DNA from: Capnocytophaga periodontitidis
GTDB lineage: Bacteria; Bacteroidota; Bacteroidia; Flavobacteriales; Flavobacteriaceae
Assembly: GCF_016126015.1 (NCBI RefSeq)
Contig: NZ_JAEFDB010000005.1
Span: forward strand, 62,001-126,000
Direction of reading: 5' to 3'
DNA length: 64,000 nt
Under the pieces are notes generated by a model. It made no database searches. It was not told the origin of the DNA and saw only the letters and a program-made list of their open reading frames with translations. How positions within the stretch are numbered: the first letter of the stretch is position 1; each line of letters begins with the position of its first letter. The position numbers and the translations under genes are program-made. Shown here one piece after another: positions 9,073 through 18,070 of this stretch.

Positions 9073-12000
9073 ATGGCAAGAGAAAAAACAACAGCTGTTC
9101 CTAAATTTGATAAAATTTCGATCGGTTTAGCCTCCCCCGAATCTATTTTAGCCGTTTCACGCGGCGAGGTTACTAAACCCGAAACTATCAACTACCGTAC
9201 TCACAAACCTGAACGCGACGGGTTGTTTTGTGAGCGTATTTTCGGTCCCGTAAAGGACTATGAATGTGCTTGTGGTAAATACAAACGCATTCGCTATAAA
9301 GGTATCGTTTGCGACCGTTGTGGCGTCGAAGTTACCGAAAAAAAAGTACGCCGCGAAAGAGTGGGTCATATCAACCTCGTAGTGCCTATCGCTCACATTT
9401 GGTATTTCCGCTCACTGCCTAACAAAATCGGCTATTTGTTAGGGCTTCCTTCCAAAAAGTTGGATATGATTATCTACTACGAGCGCTATGTAGTTATCCA
9501 ACCTGGGATTGCCAAAGGCCCAGAAGGTGAAGATTTACAATACTTAGACTTCCTTTCAGAAGAAGAATACCTCGCTATTACCGAGAGTCTTCCCGCTGAT
9601 AACCAATACTTAGAAGATACCGATCCCAATAAGTTTATCGCTAAAATGGGAGCTGAGTGTCTCCTCGAACTCCTCGAACGTTTGGATTTAGATGCACTTT
9701 CTTACGACTTGCGCCACAAAGCCAACAACGAAAGTTCTAAGCAACGCAAAACCGAAGCGCTTAAACGCTTACAAGTGGTAGAAGCGTTCCGCGAATCTCA
9801 AAAAAACCGCGAAAACAAACCTGAATGGATGATAATGAAGGTGATTCCTGTAATCCCACCTGAATTGCGCCCATTGGTACCGCTCGATGGAGGTCGTTTT
9901 GCAACTTCCGACCTCAACGACTTATACCGCCGTGTAATCATCCGTAACAACCGCCTCAAACGCTTGATGGAAATCAAAGCACCTGATGTGATTTTGCGCA
10001 ACGAAAAACGTATGTTGCAAGAGTCTGTTGATTCACTCTTCGATAACACTCGTAAATCATCAGCGGTAAAAACCGAATCTAACCGTCCGCTCAAATCCCT
10101 TTCCGACTCATTGAAAGGTAAACAAGGGCGTTTCCGTCAGAACCTCCTCGGTAAACGTGTGGACTACTCTGCGCGTTCCGTTATTGTGGTAGGTCCTGAA
10201 CTCAAAATGTATGAATGTGGTTTGCCAAAGAATATGGCAGCCGAACTCTATAAACCGTTTGTAATCCGTAAGCTCATCGAGCGCGGTATCGTAAAAACGG
10301 TGAAATCAGCTAAAAAAATCATCGACAAAAAAGAACCTGTAGTATGGGACATCTTGGAGAACGTGATCAAAGGTCACCCTGTCCTCCTCAACCGTGCCCC
10401 TACATTGCACCGTTTGGGTATTCAGGCATTCCAGCCTAAACTCATCGAGGGGAAAGCTATCCAGTTGCACCCATTGGTGTGTACAGCGTTCAATGCCGAC
10501 TTCGACGGTGACCAGATGGCGGTGCACTTACCTCTTGGCCCTGAGGCTATCCTCGAAGCTCAACTCTTGATGTTGGCTTCTCACAATATCCTCAACCCTG
10601 CCAATGGTTCACCTATCACTGTACCTTCACAAGATATGGTCTTGGGGCTTTACTACATCACCAAAGGTCGTAAATCTACCCCTGAGTATCCTGTCAAAGG
10701 CGAAGGTCTCACTTTCTATTCTGCCGAAGAGGTAAATATCGCTTACAACGAAGGCAAATTGAGCCTCAACGCTTTCATCAAAGTGAAAGTACGCGACCTT
10801 GACGAAAATGGCAATGTGTATTACCCCGTAGTAGAAACTACTACTGGGCGTGTGCTCTTCAACGAGCTCGTGCCTTTGGAAGTGGGCTATGTAAACGAAG
10901 TACTTACTAAAAAATCTCTCCGCGACATCATCGGTCGTATCCTCAAAGCAACCAGCATCCCTGTAACAGGTGACTTCTTGGATAAAATCAAGAATATGGG
11001 GTACCGTTTTGCCTTCAAAGGTGGATTGTCATTCAGTTTAGGGGATATCATCATCCCACAAGAAAAAGCCGATATGATTGCTGAAGCTAACGGTCTCGTT
11101 GATGGTATTATGATGAACTATAATATGGGGCTCATCACCAATAACGAACGTTATAACCAAGTGATTGACGTCTGGACATCTACCAATGCACAACTCACCG
11201 AATTGGCAATGAAACGCATCAGTACCGATCAACAAGGATTCAACTCTGTGTATATGATGCTCGACTCCGGAGCGCGTGGTTCTAAAGAACAGATTCGTCA
11301 GCTTACCGGTATGCGTGGTTTGATGGCTAAACCTAAAAAATCAAGCGTTGGAGGGGGCGAAATCATCGAGAACCCTATCTTGTCAAACTTTAAAGAAGGT
11401 TTGTCAATCCTCGAGTACTTCATCTCTACCCACGGGGCTCGTAAAGGTCTTGCCGATACTGCTTTGAAAACTGCCGATGCAGGTTACTTAACTCGTCGTT
11501 TGGTCGATGTATCTCAAGACGTAATCATCAACACCGAAGATTGTGGTACCTTGCGCGGGGTAGAAGTACGTGCCCTCAAAAAGAACGAGGAAGTAGTAGA
11601 AACTCTTGGCGAGCGCGTTTTAGGACGTGTGTCGCTCCACGATGTCTACAACCCTCTCACCGAAGAACTTATTGTGGGTGCTGGTGAAGAAATTACTGAA
11701 AAAATAGTAGATAAAATAGAAGCCGCTCCTATTGATATGATAGAAGTGCGCTCTGCACTTACTTGTGAAGCTAAACACGGTATTTGTGCAAAATGTTACG
11801 GTCGAAACCTTTCTACCGGTCGTATGGTACAGAAAGGGGAAGCCGTAGGGGTAGTTGCTGCCCAATCTATCGGTGAGCCTGGTACTCAGCTTACCTTGCG
11901 TACTTTCCACGCGGGGGGGGTTGCCGGTAACGTATCCGAAGAAAACAAAACCGAAGCGCGTTTCGATGGTATCATCGAAGTAGAAGATTTGCGTGTGGTA

Positions 12001-13362
12001 AGCGGTAAAGATAATGAACAAAACCCTGTAGATGTGGTGGTTCGTTCTTCTGAACTCCGCGTTCTTGACCCCACTACTAAAATGGTGCTTCAAACACACG
12101 ATATCCCTTATGGAGCTCACATCTTTGTAAAAGACAAAGAAGAAGTGAAAAAAGGCACTTTGCTCTTCCAATGGGATCCGTACAACGCCGTAATCATCTC
12201 CGAATATTCTGGTAAAATTGCTTACGAAGATATAGAACAAGGGGTTACTTACCAAGTAGAAATCGACGAGCAAACAGGCTTCCAAGAAAAAGTGATTGTT
12301 GAATCACGTAATAAAAAACTGATTCCTACCTTGCTTATCGTCGATAAAAACGGCGAAACACTACGTTCTTATAACTTGCCTGTGGGAGCTCACATTATGG
12401 TGGATAACAATAGCAAAATTGAAGAAGGTAAAGTACTCGTGAAAATACCGCGTAGCTCTGCCAAAGCTGGGGATATTACAGGAGGTCTTCCTCGTGTTAC
12501 CGAGCTCTTCGAAGCACGTAACCCATCGAACCCTGCTATCGTATCCGAAATCGACGGGGTAGTATCATTCGGTAAAATCAAACGTGGTAATAAAGAGGTT
12601 ATCGTTACTTCTCGTTCAGGTGAGGAACGCAAGTACTTAGTAAAACTTTCAAGCCAAATCTTGGTACAAGAAAACGACTTTGTACGTGCAGGTAAACCGC
12701 TCTCCGATGGCTCTGTAACTCCTGATGATATCTTGCGTATCAAAGGACCTTCAGCAGTACAACAGTACTTAGTAAACGAAGTACAAGAGGTATACCGTCT
12801 CCAAGGGGTGAAAATCAACGATAAACACTTTGAAGTAATCGTTCGACAAATGATGCGTAAAGTCGAAATTCAAGACCCAGGAGATACCCTCTACCTCGAA
12901 GGTCAGTTGGTTCACAAAGACGACTTTATCGAAGAAAACGACCGCCTATTCGGTAAAAAAGTAGTAGAAGATGCTGGTGACTCCGAAAACTTACAAGCAG
13001 GACAAATAGTGAGCCTCCGCGAATTGCGCGATGAAAACTCACTCCTTAAACGCTCCGATAAGAATTTGGTTATCGCTCGCGATATCATCCCTGCTACCGC
13101 TATGCCAGTGTTACAAGGTATTACACGCGCTTCATTGCAAACCAAATCGTTCATCTCAGCAGCTTCTTTCCAAGAAACTACTAAAGTGTTGAACGAAGCA
13201 GCAGTAAGTGGTAAAATAGATACCCTCGATGGCTTGAAAGAAAACGTAATCGTTGGTCACCGTATCCCTGCTGGTACCGGACTTAAAGAATACGAGAAAA
13301 TCATCGTCGGATCTAAAGCGGATATGGAACAATCTGTAGTCGAAAAGAAAAAATCACGATAA
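9073..13362 (+). CDS. rpoC: DNA-directed RNA polymerase subunit beta'
   Basis: The 1429-residue product is full length for Bacteroidota RpoC. The N-terminal zinc site (C65, C67, C80, C83) and the catalytic NADFDGDQM motif (D476, D478, D480), which binds the active-site magnesium, are intact. The second zinc region ([13 protein letters not shown]) and the trigger-loop region ([16 protein letters not shown]) are also present. In most bacteria rpoC directly follows rpoB. Here it follows an unrelated membrane-protein gene and has its own promoter. The DUF3467 gene begins 3 bp after the stop and is almost certainly cotranscribed. Confidence 0.99.
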   Translation: MAREKTTAVPKFDKISIGLASPESILAVSRGEVTKPETINYRTHKPERDGLFCERIFGPVKDYECACGKYKRIRYKGIVCDRCGVEVTEKKVRRERVGHINLVVPIAHIWYFRSLPNKIGYLLGLPSKKLDMIIYYERYVVIQPGIAKGPEGEDLQYLDFLSEEEYLAITESLPADNQYLEDTDPNKFIAKMGAECLLELLERLDLDALSYDLRHKANNESSKQRKTEALKRLQVVEAFRESQKNRENKPEWMIMKVIPVIPPELRPLVPLDGGRFATSDLNDLYRRVIIRNNRLKRLMEIKAPDVILRNEKRMLQESVDSLFDNTRKSSAVKTESNRPLKSLSDSLKGKQGRFRQNLLGKRVDYSARSVIVVGPELKMYECGLPKNMAAELYKPFVIRKLIERGIVKTVKSAKKIIDKKEPVVWDILENVIKGHPVLLNRAPTLHRLGIQAFQPKLIEGKAIQLHPLVCTAFNADFDGDQMAVHLPLGPEAILEAQLLMLASHNILNPANGSPITVPSQDMVLGLYYITKGRKSTPEYPVKGEGLTFYSAEEVNIAYNEGKLSLNAFIKVKVRDLDENGNVYYPVVETTTGRVLFNELVPLEVGYVNEVLTKKSLRDIIGRILKATSIPVTGDFLDKIKNMGYRFAFKGGLSFSLGDIIIPQEKADMIAEANGLVDGIMMNYNMGLITNNERYNQVIDVWTSTNAQLTELAMKRISTDQQGFNSVYMMLDSGARGSKEQIRQLTGMRGLMAKPKKSSVGGGEIIENPILSNFKEGLSILEYFISTHGARKGLADTALKTADAGYLTRRLVDVSQDVIINTEDCGTLRGVEVRALKKNEEVVETLGERVLGRVSLHDVYNPLTEELIVGAGEEITEKIVDKIEAAPIDMIEVRSALTCEAKHGICAKCYGRNLSTGRMVQKGEAVGVVAAQSIGEPGTQLTLRTFHAGGVAGNVSEENKTEARFDGIIEVEDLRVVSGKDNEQNPVDVVVRSSELRVLDPTTKMVLQTHDIPYGAHIFVKDKEEVKKGTLLFQWDPYNAVIISEYSGKIAYEDIEQGVTYQVEIDEQTGFQEKVIVESRNKKLIPTLLIVDKNGETLRSYNLPVGAHIMVDNNSKIEEGKVLVKIPRSSAKAGDITGGLPRVTELFEARNPSNPAIVSEIDGVVSFGKIKRGNKEVIVTSRSGEERKYLVKLSSQILVQENDFVRAGKPLSDGSVTPDDILRIKGPSAVQQYLVNEVQEVYRLQGVKINDKHFEVIVRQMMRKVEIQDPGDTLYLEGQLVHKDDFIEENDRLFGKKVVEDAGDSENLQAGQIVSLRELRDENSLLKRSDKNLVIARDIIPATAMPVLQGITRASLQTKSFISAASFQETTKVLNEAAVSGKIDTLDGLKENVIVGHRIPAGTGLKEYEKIIVGSKADMEQSVVEKKKSR

Positions 13363-13365
13363 ACA

Positions 13366-13677
13366 ATGGACGAAGTAGAAGAAAAAGAAGGACAATTGAG
13401 CATCGAGCTCGACGATAAAATTGCTAAAGGAGTGTACTCTAATTTGGCGATTATCAACCACTCATCTACCGAGTTTGTAGTAGATTTTGTGAGCGTAATG
13501 CCAGGGATGCCTAAAGGAAAAGTGCGTAGTCGCATTATCCTTACCCCTGAGCACGCCAAACGATTGCTATTTGCTTTAGATGATAATATCCAAAAGTTTG
13601 AACAAGCTAATGGAGCAATCTCTAACAGCGACGACCGTCACGCCATCCCTCTGTTTGGCATAACCGGGCAAGCCTAA
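13366..13677 (+). CDS. DUF3467 family protein
   Basis: This acidic protein of 103 residues matches the DUF3467 pattern (GVYSNLAIINHSSTEFVVDF, then PGMPKGKVRSRIILTPEHAK). The family is often found next to rpoC in Bacteroidota; its function is unknown. The start is 3 bp after the rpoC stop, which supports translational coupling. A strong terminator follows 30 bp downstream, so this is the last gene of the unit. Confidence 0.92.
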   Translation: MDEVEEKEGQLSIELDDKIAKGVYSNLAIINHSSTEFVVDFVSVMPGMPKGKVRSRIILTPEHAKRLLFALDDNIQKFEQANGAISNSDDRHAIPLFGITGQA

Positions 13678-13707
13678 TTAACGAATAGCTAACAAGCTAA
13701 TAATACT

Positions 13708-13758
13708 TTGCCAAAGATGTAAATAGCCCGTGTGCTTCACATCTTTGGCAATTTTTTT
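13708..13758 (+). terminator. Rho-independent terminator of the rpoC unit
   Basis: A perfect 13-bp stem (TTGCCAAAGATGT with ACATCTTTGGCAA), an 18-nt loop and seven T residues form a classic terminator. The left arm begins with ACTTTGCCAAAG, which resembles the dispersed palindrome seen at 16864, 37571 and 46554. Confidence 0.92.
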
Positions 13759-13770
13759 CGTCATTCATCA

Positions 13771-13800
13771 TTCGTATTTCGTAATTATTTTGTACTTTTG
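13771..13800 (+). promoter_or_regulatory. Promoter upstream of the TPP riboswitch
   Basis: TACTTTTG at 13793-13800 is a good -7 element, with TTCG at 13771-13774 as a weak -33 element 18 bp upstream. Transcription would start just before the riboswitch. Confidence 0.6.
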
Positions 13801-13804
13801 CGCC

Positions 13805-13882
13805 GTCTCATAAGGGGTGCTGTAACAGGCTGAGATTATACCCATTGAACTTGAACGGATAATCCCGTTGAAGGAATGAAAC
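13805..13882 (+). promoter_or_regulatory. TPP (THI-box) riboswitch
   Basis: The conserved aptamer core is visible: GGGGTGC, then GGCTGAGATTATACCC, then TTGAACTTGAAC, an ACGG/CCGT stem and GTTGAAGGAA. P1 can form between GTCTCAT (13805-13811) and ATGAAAC (13876-13882) with one mismatch. It binds thiamine pyrophosphate and should repress the receptor gene downstream when thiamine is plentiful. Confidence 0.95.
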
Positions 13883-13893
13883 TAAGCAATTGG

Positions 13894-13938
13894 AGCTTGT
13901 TTTTGCTTTTGGGTAGCATAAACAGGCTTTTTTTATTT
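13894..13938 (+). terminator. Expression-platform terminator of the TPP riboswitch
   Basis: AGCTTGTTT (13894-13902) pairs with AAACAGGCT (13920-13928; one G-T pair) and is followed directly by a T-rich run. It lies 12 bp after the aptamer and 52 bp before the receptor start, so control is probably by transcription attenuation rather than by masking the ribosome-binding site. Confidence 0.85.
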
Positions 13939-13989
13939 TATTAACACACCAAATAATAGCCTCTTTTATTTGTAAATATTTATTTTACA

Positions 13990-16152
13990 ATGAAAAATGT
14001 ACTTTTGTACACTGCTATTTGCCTTACTACATCGGCAATGGCACAACAGGCAATAGAGCCTGACTCTATAGTCCCTTCACCTAAGCCCATTCAGTTAGAC
14101 GAAGTATTAGTATCGTCCGTGAGGGCTACCAAAAAACTTCCCGTAACCTTTTCTAATCTCTCTAAAGAGGAAATTAAGACCAAAAATTTCGGTCAACAAT
14201 TGCCTTTGTTGTTAGGTCAGTTACCTAATGTGGTGAGCTATTCCGAAGATGGTTCGGGCTTCGGTAGTAGCAATATGTTTGTACGTGGGAGCGATTTGTA
14301 CCGTACCAATGTAACTATCAACGGCGTACCGCTCAACGACTCCGAATCGCAAGGGGTTTTCTGGTATAATCTCTCTGACTTTGCTTCTTCTGCCGAGAGC
14401 ATACAGTTGCAACGCGGAGTGGGTACTTCTTCTAATGGGGCAGGAGCTTTTGGCGCAAGCCTAAACGTTCTCACCGATGCTGTACAAGAGCAGGCATCAG
14501 GAGAACTCGCCAACTTCTATGGCAGTTATAATACTCACAAACACAGCCTCAAACTTTCCACCGGAAAGCTCAACGACCGTTTTGAGCTCAGCGGACGCTT
14601 TTCTGTTATCAAGAGTGATGGCTATCGCGACCGCGCTTCTTCCGACCTTAAATCCTACTTCTTACAAGGTGCTTATAGCCACGGGGGTACGCTCATCAAA
14701 GGATTGGTATTTGGAGGCAAACAAAGTGTCTATCTCACTTATTTGGGTGTAGATAAAGAAACTTTGAATAGCAATCGCCGTCATAATCCTGCGGGTGAAT
14801 ACAAAGATACCGCTGGTAACAAACGTTTCTATGAAAACGAAACCGATAACTACCAGCAAGACCACGCCCAACTGCACTGGACGCAACAGTGGAATACGGC
14901 GTGGCATACACAACTTTCCTTCCACTACACCAAAGGTAAAGGCTATTGGGAGAACTATGAGAAGAAAAAATACTCTAAAATAGGCTTGCCCAAAGTGCTC
15001 GACGGGGCAGGCAAGGAGCAAAAAGCATACATCATTCACCAACAAGGATTGAACAACGATTTCTGGGGTACTACATTTTCGGCTAACTATCAGAAAGATG
15101 GTGTGCAATTGCTCTTTGGAGGATTGCTCAATCGCTATGAAGGGTCGCATTACAAAGACTTGTTATGGGCAGAAAAAGCGCCTTTTGTGTATGGCAATCG
15201 CTATAGTTACGAAGGTCTAAATACCAAAGAAGAAGCGGCAGGTTATGGCAAACTCACTTGGCAATTTGCCCCTAAATGGAGCCTTTTTGCCGATGTACAA
15301 TTCCGTCATGTAGGGTATAAGACGAATAAATATCAGATAGATGAAAGTCTTAACAGTTTTAATCCTAAGGCGGGTATTACCTTCTTCTTGAATGCACAAA
15401 ACGACCTTTACCTCTCTTATGCACGTGCTACCAAAGAGCCTAATCGCTCCGATTACAAGAGCTATTACGAAGCTTTGCAGGACGACCCTAATGCTAAAAA
15501 ACCTATCGCCGAGAAACTCAACGATATAGAACTCGGTTGGCGACTCACCACCCCCAAAGTACGTTTAAATCTCAATGGCTATTATATGGCTTACCAAGAC
15601 CAATTGGTGCTTTTAGGGAAACTCAACAGCACCGGTTATCCTATTCGTGAGAATGTGGGTAAGAGCTATCGTGCAGGAATTGAAGCCGATGCGATGGTGC
15701 AACTCTCGGAGCGTTGGTTGTGGTCGCCTAACGTAGCTTTTAGCAAAAATATAAACAGAGATTATAAGAGTCAAGATGCTGAGGTTGCGACTCGTACCAT
15801 TAGCTGGGGCGACACCCGCATTTCGTATTCTCCTGATGTAGTGCTCGGTAATACGATTACTTTTATACCTATTGAGGGTTTTCAAATAGGGTTGATTTCT
15901 AAATATGTAGGTGCACAATATGTAGATAACACCGAGCGTGAGGAAGCAAAGCTCGATGCTTATTTCGTGAATAACCTCAGTTTGCAATACGAGTGGAAGC
16001 CTAAAAGCACTTTCAAATCGGTATTGTTTTCGGTAATGGGTAATAATATTTTCAATACCAAATACACTCCTTACGGCGATAACGGCTATGGAATGGTGTA
16101 TATTCCCGCTGCCGAAGCCAATTACTTAGCAGGGGTAACGCTCAGTTTTTAG
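13990..16152 (+). CDS. TonB-dependent receptor under TPP riboswitch control, probable thiamine-compound importer
   Basis: The 720-residue product has a signal peptide (residues 1-18, cut after TSAMA), a plug domain (about 40-165, with QLDEVLVSS, NMFVRGSD and GAGAFGASLNVLT) and a 22-strand barrel ending in an aromatic residue (GVTLSF). It lacks the N-terminal CarboxypepD-like domain of SusC proteins. The riboswitch upstream points to uptake of thiamine or a phosphate or precursor of it. Similar THI-box-controlled receptors (described as omr1) are known in Bacteroidota, usually with pnuT and a thiamine kinase next to them. Neither is present here. An inverted repeat follows directly after the stop. 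Confidence 0.93.
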   Translation: MKNVLLYTAICLTTSAMAQQAIEPDSIVPSPKPIQLDEVLVSSVRATKKLPVTFSNLSKEEIKTKNFGQQLPLLLGQLPNVVSYSEDGSGFGSSNMFVRGSDLYRTNVTINGVPLNDSESQGVFWYNLSDFASSAESIQLQRGVGTSSNGAGAFGASLNVLTDAVQEQASGELANFYGSYNTHKHSLKLSTGKLNDRFELSGRFSVIKSDGYRDRASSDLKSYFLQGAYSHGGTLIKGLVFGGKQSVYLTYLGVDKETLNSNRRHNPAGEYKDTAGNKRFYENETDNYQQDHAQLHWTQQWNTAWHTQLSFHYTKGKGYWENYEKKKYSKIGLPKVLDGAGKEQKAYIIHQQGLNNDFWGTTFSANYQKDGVQLLFGGLLNRYEGSHYKDLLWAEKAPFVYGNRYSYEGLNTKEEAAGYGKLTWQFAPKWSLFADVQFRHVGYKTNKYQIDESLNSFNPKAGITFFLNAQNDLYLSYARATKEPNRSDYKSYYEALQDDPNAKKPIAEKLNDIELGWRLTTPKVRLNLNGYYMAYQDQLVLLGKLNSTGYPIRENVGKSYRAGIEADAMVQLSERWLWSPNVAFSKNINRDYKSQDAEVATRTISWGDTRISYSPDVVLGNTITFIPIEGFQIGLISKYVGAQYVDNTEREEAKLDAYFVNNLSLQYEWKPKSTFKSVLFSVMGNNIFNTKYTPYGDNGYGMVYIPAAEANYLAGVTLSF

Positions 16153-16158
16153 TTACAT

Positions 16159-16187
16159 TGTAAGGGCGTTTTGCAAACGCCCTTACA
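16159..16187. repeat. Perfect 13-bp inverted repeat after the receptor gene
   Basis: TGTAAGGGCGTTT and AAACGCCCTTACA flank a 3-nt loop. No T-tract follows, so it is at best a weak terminator, and it may be a REP-like element. The right arm plus the next 30 bp (GCAAACGCCCTTACAAAAC...AAAACTTTT) recurs in diverged form at about 16969-17005, on the other side of the toxin-antitoxin genes. Confidence 0.75.
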
Positions 16188-16239
16188 AAACAAAACTTTT
16201 CAGACACCTCTTTTTATTTTCTAATTAATTAAATATTCA

Positions 16240-16247
16240 TACCTTTG
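16240..16247 (+). promoter_or_regulatory. -7 element of the toxin-antitoxin operon
   Basis: TACCTTTG lies only 10 bp before the first ATG (16258). Transcription would start at about 16254, so translation from 16258 would be almost leaderless. This supports a later start such as 16306. Confidence 0.55.
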
Positions 16248-16257
16248 CAAAAAAAAT

Positions 16258-16554
16258 ATGATACCTATGAGAACAACCACTAATTATAATGAAGAGGGGG
16301 TGAAAATGCTCAGTTATAGTATAAAATTTCCTGAAACAGACTTGCCTGCTTTTGAAACATTTTTTAAAAAATATAATGTAGAAGTAGCCCCTATTGATGA
16401 GGAAGATGATTTTTACTATGAATTATCGGCTGAAGAATTACAGAAAATAGAAAAAGCAAGAGAGCAATCAAGGCTTGGAATGACTGTAAGTAGTGAAGAA
16501 TTTCATAAAGAGCTGAAAGAAAAATATGGAAGTAAGATGGAATTTAGAGGCTAA
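16258..16554 (+). CDS. Antitoxin of a RelE/ParE-type toxin-antitoxin pair
   Basis: The ORF encodes up to 98 residues. The product is acidic (EVAPIDEEDDFYYEL) and ends in a charged helical tail (SRLGMTVSSEEFHKELKEKYG) of the kind antitoxins use to wrap their toxin. Three in-frame ATGs exist: 16258, 16267 and 16306. The last is preceded by a purine-rich GAGGGGG and would give MLSYSIKFPETD with 82 residues, closer to the usual size. The gene overlaps the toxin by 29 bp. The DNA-binding fold is not obvious, so the subfamily is uncertain. The call rests mainly on the toxin neighbour. Confidence 0.75.
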   Translation: MIPMRTTTNYNEEGVKMLSYSIKFPETDLPAFETFFKKYNVEVAPIDEEDDFYYELSAEELQKIEKAREQSRLGMTVSSEEFHKELKEKYGSKMEFRG

Positions 16555-16816
16555 GCAAGATTTTTACAATACCCTTGATTATTGGGAAGAACATAATGGT
16601 TCTTTTGAATACTCTCTTAAAATAATTCGAGCAGTAGAGGCATTGGAAATAGAACTTTCTGAAACACCTTATTTTTTGGCTAAATATAGTAGCACATTAA
16701 AATTATATAAGAAGTATTTCTTAGATAAAAGATTTGTTGTTTACTATGATGTTATTGAGGAACAGAAAGTTGTAATAATTCAATACTTCAGAAGTTCAAA
16801 ACAAAAACCTTTGTAA
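16526..16816 (+). CDS. RelE/ParE superfamily toxin
   Basis: The 96-residue product has the plan of the superfamily: an N-terminal strand and helix (VRWNLEAKQDFYNTLDYWEEH), a second helix (SLKIIRAVEALEIEL), then beta strands (KRFVVYYDVIEEQKVVIIQYF) and a basic C-terminus (RSSKQKP) in the place of the usual RDxRQNP. Members cleave ribosome-bound mRNA (RelE) or poison gyrase (ParE), and the sequence alone does not say which. The start lies inside the antitoxin gene, so the two are translationally coupled. A terminator follows 4 bp after the stop. Confidence 0.85.
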   Translation: MEVRWNLEAKQDFYNTLDYWEEHNGSFEYSLKIIRAVEALEIELSETPYFLAKYSSTLKLYKKYFLDKRFVVYYDVIEEQKVVIIQYFRSSKQKPL

Positions 16817-16820
16817 TATA

Positions 16821-16852
16821 AAAAAGCTGTCTATTTAGACAGCTTTTTTATT
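16821..16852 (+). terminator. Terminator of the toxin-antitoxin operon
   Basis: AAAAAGCTGTCTA and TAGACAGCTTTTT form a perfect 13-bp stem with a 2-nt loop, followed by T residues. The stem is symmetric in A and T, so it could act in both directions. Confidence 0.88.
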
Positions 16853-16863
16853 TGCGCCACTAC

Positions 16864-16895
16864 ACTTTGTCAAAGCCCCAAAACTTTGACAAAGT
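16864..16895. repeat. Dispersed double-palindrome repeat, copy 1
   Basis: ACTTTGTCAAAG and ACTTTGACAAAGT face each other across a 7-nt spacer. Each arm is itself almost palindromic. The same unit occurs at 46554-46585, and a degenerate one occurs at 37571-37620. Confidence 0.8.
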
Positions 16896-17014
16896 CTATA
16901 AACCTGATAATCAATAATTTTTGAAGTATGTTATGTAGGAAAGTCAGCAATAGCTGAGTATGTGCTGCAAACGCCTACACAAAAAATAAAACTTTTTAGA
17001 TAGAATTTAATTGT

Positions 17015-17022
17015 TATCTTTG
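17015..17022 (+). promoter_or_regulatory. -7 element of the gene at 17044
   Basis: TATCTTTG overlaps an earlier in-frame TTG (17011), which shows that translation must start later, at the ATG 17044. I see no clear -33 element. Confidence 0.5.
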
Positions 17023-17043
17023 CCTAAAATAAAACACTTTACA

Positions 17044-17562
17044 ATGAAAAAACTCTTATTCTTGGTTATTATAGTACTATGTGAGTGTACAGATAGCCTC
17101 TCTAAACAACAAGGAGACAAGATTGATAATTCTATAACTCCATTATTTTCATTTCATTGTAGTGATTATGGAGATCCAAAGTTTGATACAAAGATTTATA
17201 TCAATGACAGTTTGCTTATTATAAAACATTATGGAGTAGCCCATTCTGAAAAAATAATCATTGATAGCACTACAACCATTGCTCTAAAAGGAAAGGTAGT
17301 CCCTACAGAAAAACATTACTTATATCTGCGAGAAATGGCAAAAATGACTCAAGTTCCTATAAACAGTTTTGTGAAAATCGATTGTAATTATAAAAATATA
17401 CCCCATTATATAAAAGATACTGAGCGTACTAAAATATGGGGGTGTAATGCAATAGATATTACAGGAGATGGGAAAGAAGAAATTTTTGTAATAGAAAGTA
17501 CTCCTGATTATTGGGATAGTTTGAGTTCATATATTACAGTCTATCCAAGTGAGATAAAATAA
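17044..17562 (+). CDS. Small exported protein, possible lipoprotein, unknown function
   Basis: The product has 172 residues from the ATG 17044. It begins with a short hydrophobic signal (MKKLLFLVIIVLCEC); the two cysteines do not make a canonical lipobox, so lipid anchoring is uncertain. The mature part has no motif I recognise. Near the C-terminus ITGDGKEEIFVIES resembles a single FG-GAP or VCBS-like calcium-binding turn. The gene stands alone between repeat-rich DNA and the convergent folA gene, whose stop is 14 bp away. Codon use is AT-rich like that of the neighbouring toxin-antitoxin genes. Confidence 0.65.
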   Translation: MKKLLFLVIIVLCECTDSLSKQQGDKIDNSITPLFSFHCSDYGDPKFDTKIYINDSLLIIKHYGVAHSEKIIIDSTTTIALKGKVVPTEKHYLYLREMAKMTQVPINSFVKIDCNYKNIPHYIKDTERTKIWGCNAIDITGDGKEEIFVIESTPDYWDSLSSYITVYPSEIK

Positions 17563-17567
17563 CTATT

Positions 17568-17582
17568 TCTTACCTCTTACCT
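17568..17582. repeat. TTACCTC microrepeat at the folA stop codon
   Basis: Two TTACC-TC units cover the folA stop. The same unit in longer form covers the stop of the helicase gene at 22176-22204. Read on the minus strand both give AGGTAAGAGGTAAGA from the stop codon onward. Confidence 0.6.
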
Positions 17583-18065
17583 TTTTAAGTATTTCTCAAA
17601 AGTAAATCTATAAGCGTGTTTTTCGTCTTTTTCAAAGGGTTCAGAACTTACCAACTCCCATTCTTCAGTGTTAAATTCAGGAAAGAACACATCAGCTTCG
17701 GGGAAAATATGGTCTACGCGAGTGAGTTCTATCACATTGGCAAGAGGCAATGCTTGAGCGTAGATTTCACCACCTCCTATCACATAAGGGTTGGGGTCTA
17801 TAGCAAGCGCTTTTTCAATAGCTTCCTCTAAGGAATTGACTACTATAATTTCTTCTTTTATATAGTCTTTTTGACGCGTAATCACTATATGGGTGCGATT
17901 AGGCAAGGGTTTAGGGAAAGTCTCAAACGTCTTCCGCCCCATAATAATGCAATGCCCTGTAGTGAGGCGTTTGAAATGTTTAAAATCTTCAGGCAAATGC
18001 CAAAGCAAATCGCTTCCTTTACCTAAAGCATTGTGCTTATCGGCGGCAGCTATAAGAGTAATCAT
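17577..18065 (-). CDS. folA: Dihydrofolate reductase
   Basis: The 162-residue product is full length for bacterial DHFR, which reduces dihydrofolate to tetrahydrofolate with NADPH and is the trimethoprim target. Landmarks are the N-terminal strand ITLIAAADKHNALGKG, the substrate-binding LLWHLPEDFKHFK (with the conserved acidic residue), the NADPH-binding IIMGRKTFETF, and VIGGGEIYAQAL. The start lies 5 bp after the stop of the 2TM gene, so the two form an operon on the minus strand. Confidence 0.97.
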   Translation of the reverse strand: MITLIAAADKHNALGKGSDLLWHLPEDFKHFKRLTTGHCIIMGRKTFETFPKPLPNRTHIVITRQKDYIKEEIIVVNSLEEAIEKALAIDPNPYVIGGGEIYAQALPLANVIELTRVDHIFPEADVFFPEFNTEEWELVSSEPFEKDEKHAYRFTFEKYLKR

Positions 18066-18070
18066 AGAAT

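Noticed and set aside
11620-12285. A 221-codon minus-strand ORF inside rpoC
   Set aside because: It lies entirely within the conserved rpoC coding sequence, and its translation looks like a frame shadow.
16159-16187. Inverted repeat as a strong terminator of the receptor gene
   Set aside because: The stem is perfect, but an A-rich tract follows instead of T residues, so I call it a repeat.
17011-17043. Upstream TTG start for the small exported protein
   Set aside because: It overlaps the TATCTTTG -7 element, so it cannot be in the mRNA. The ATG at 17044 starts a good signal peptide.
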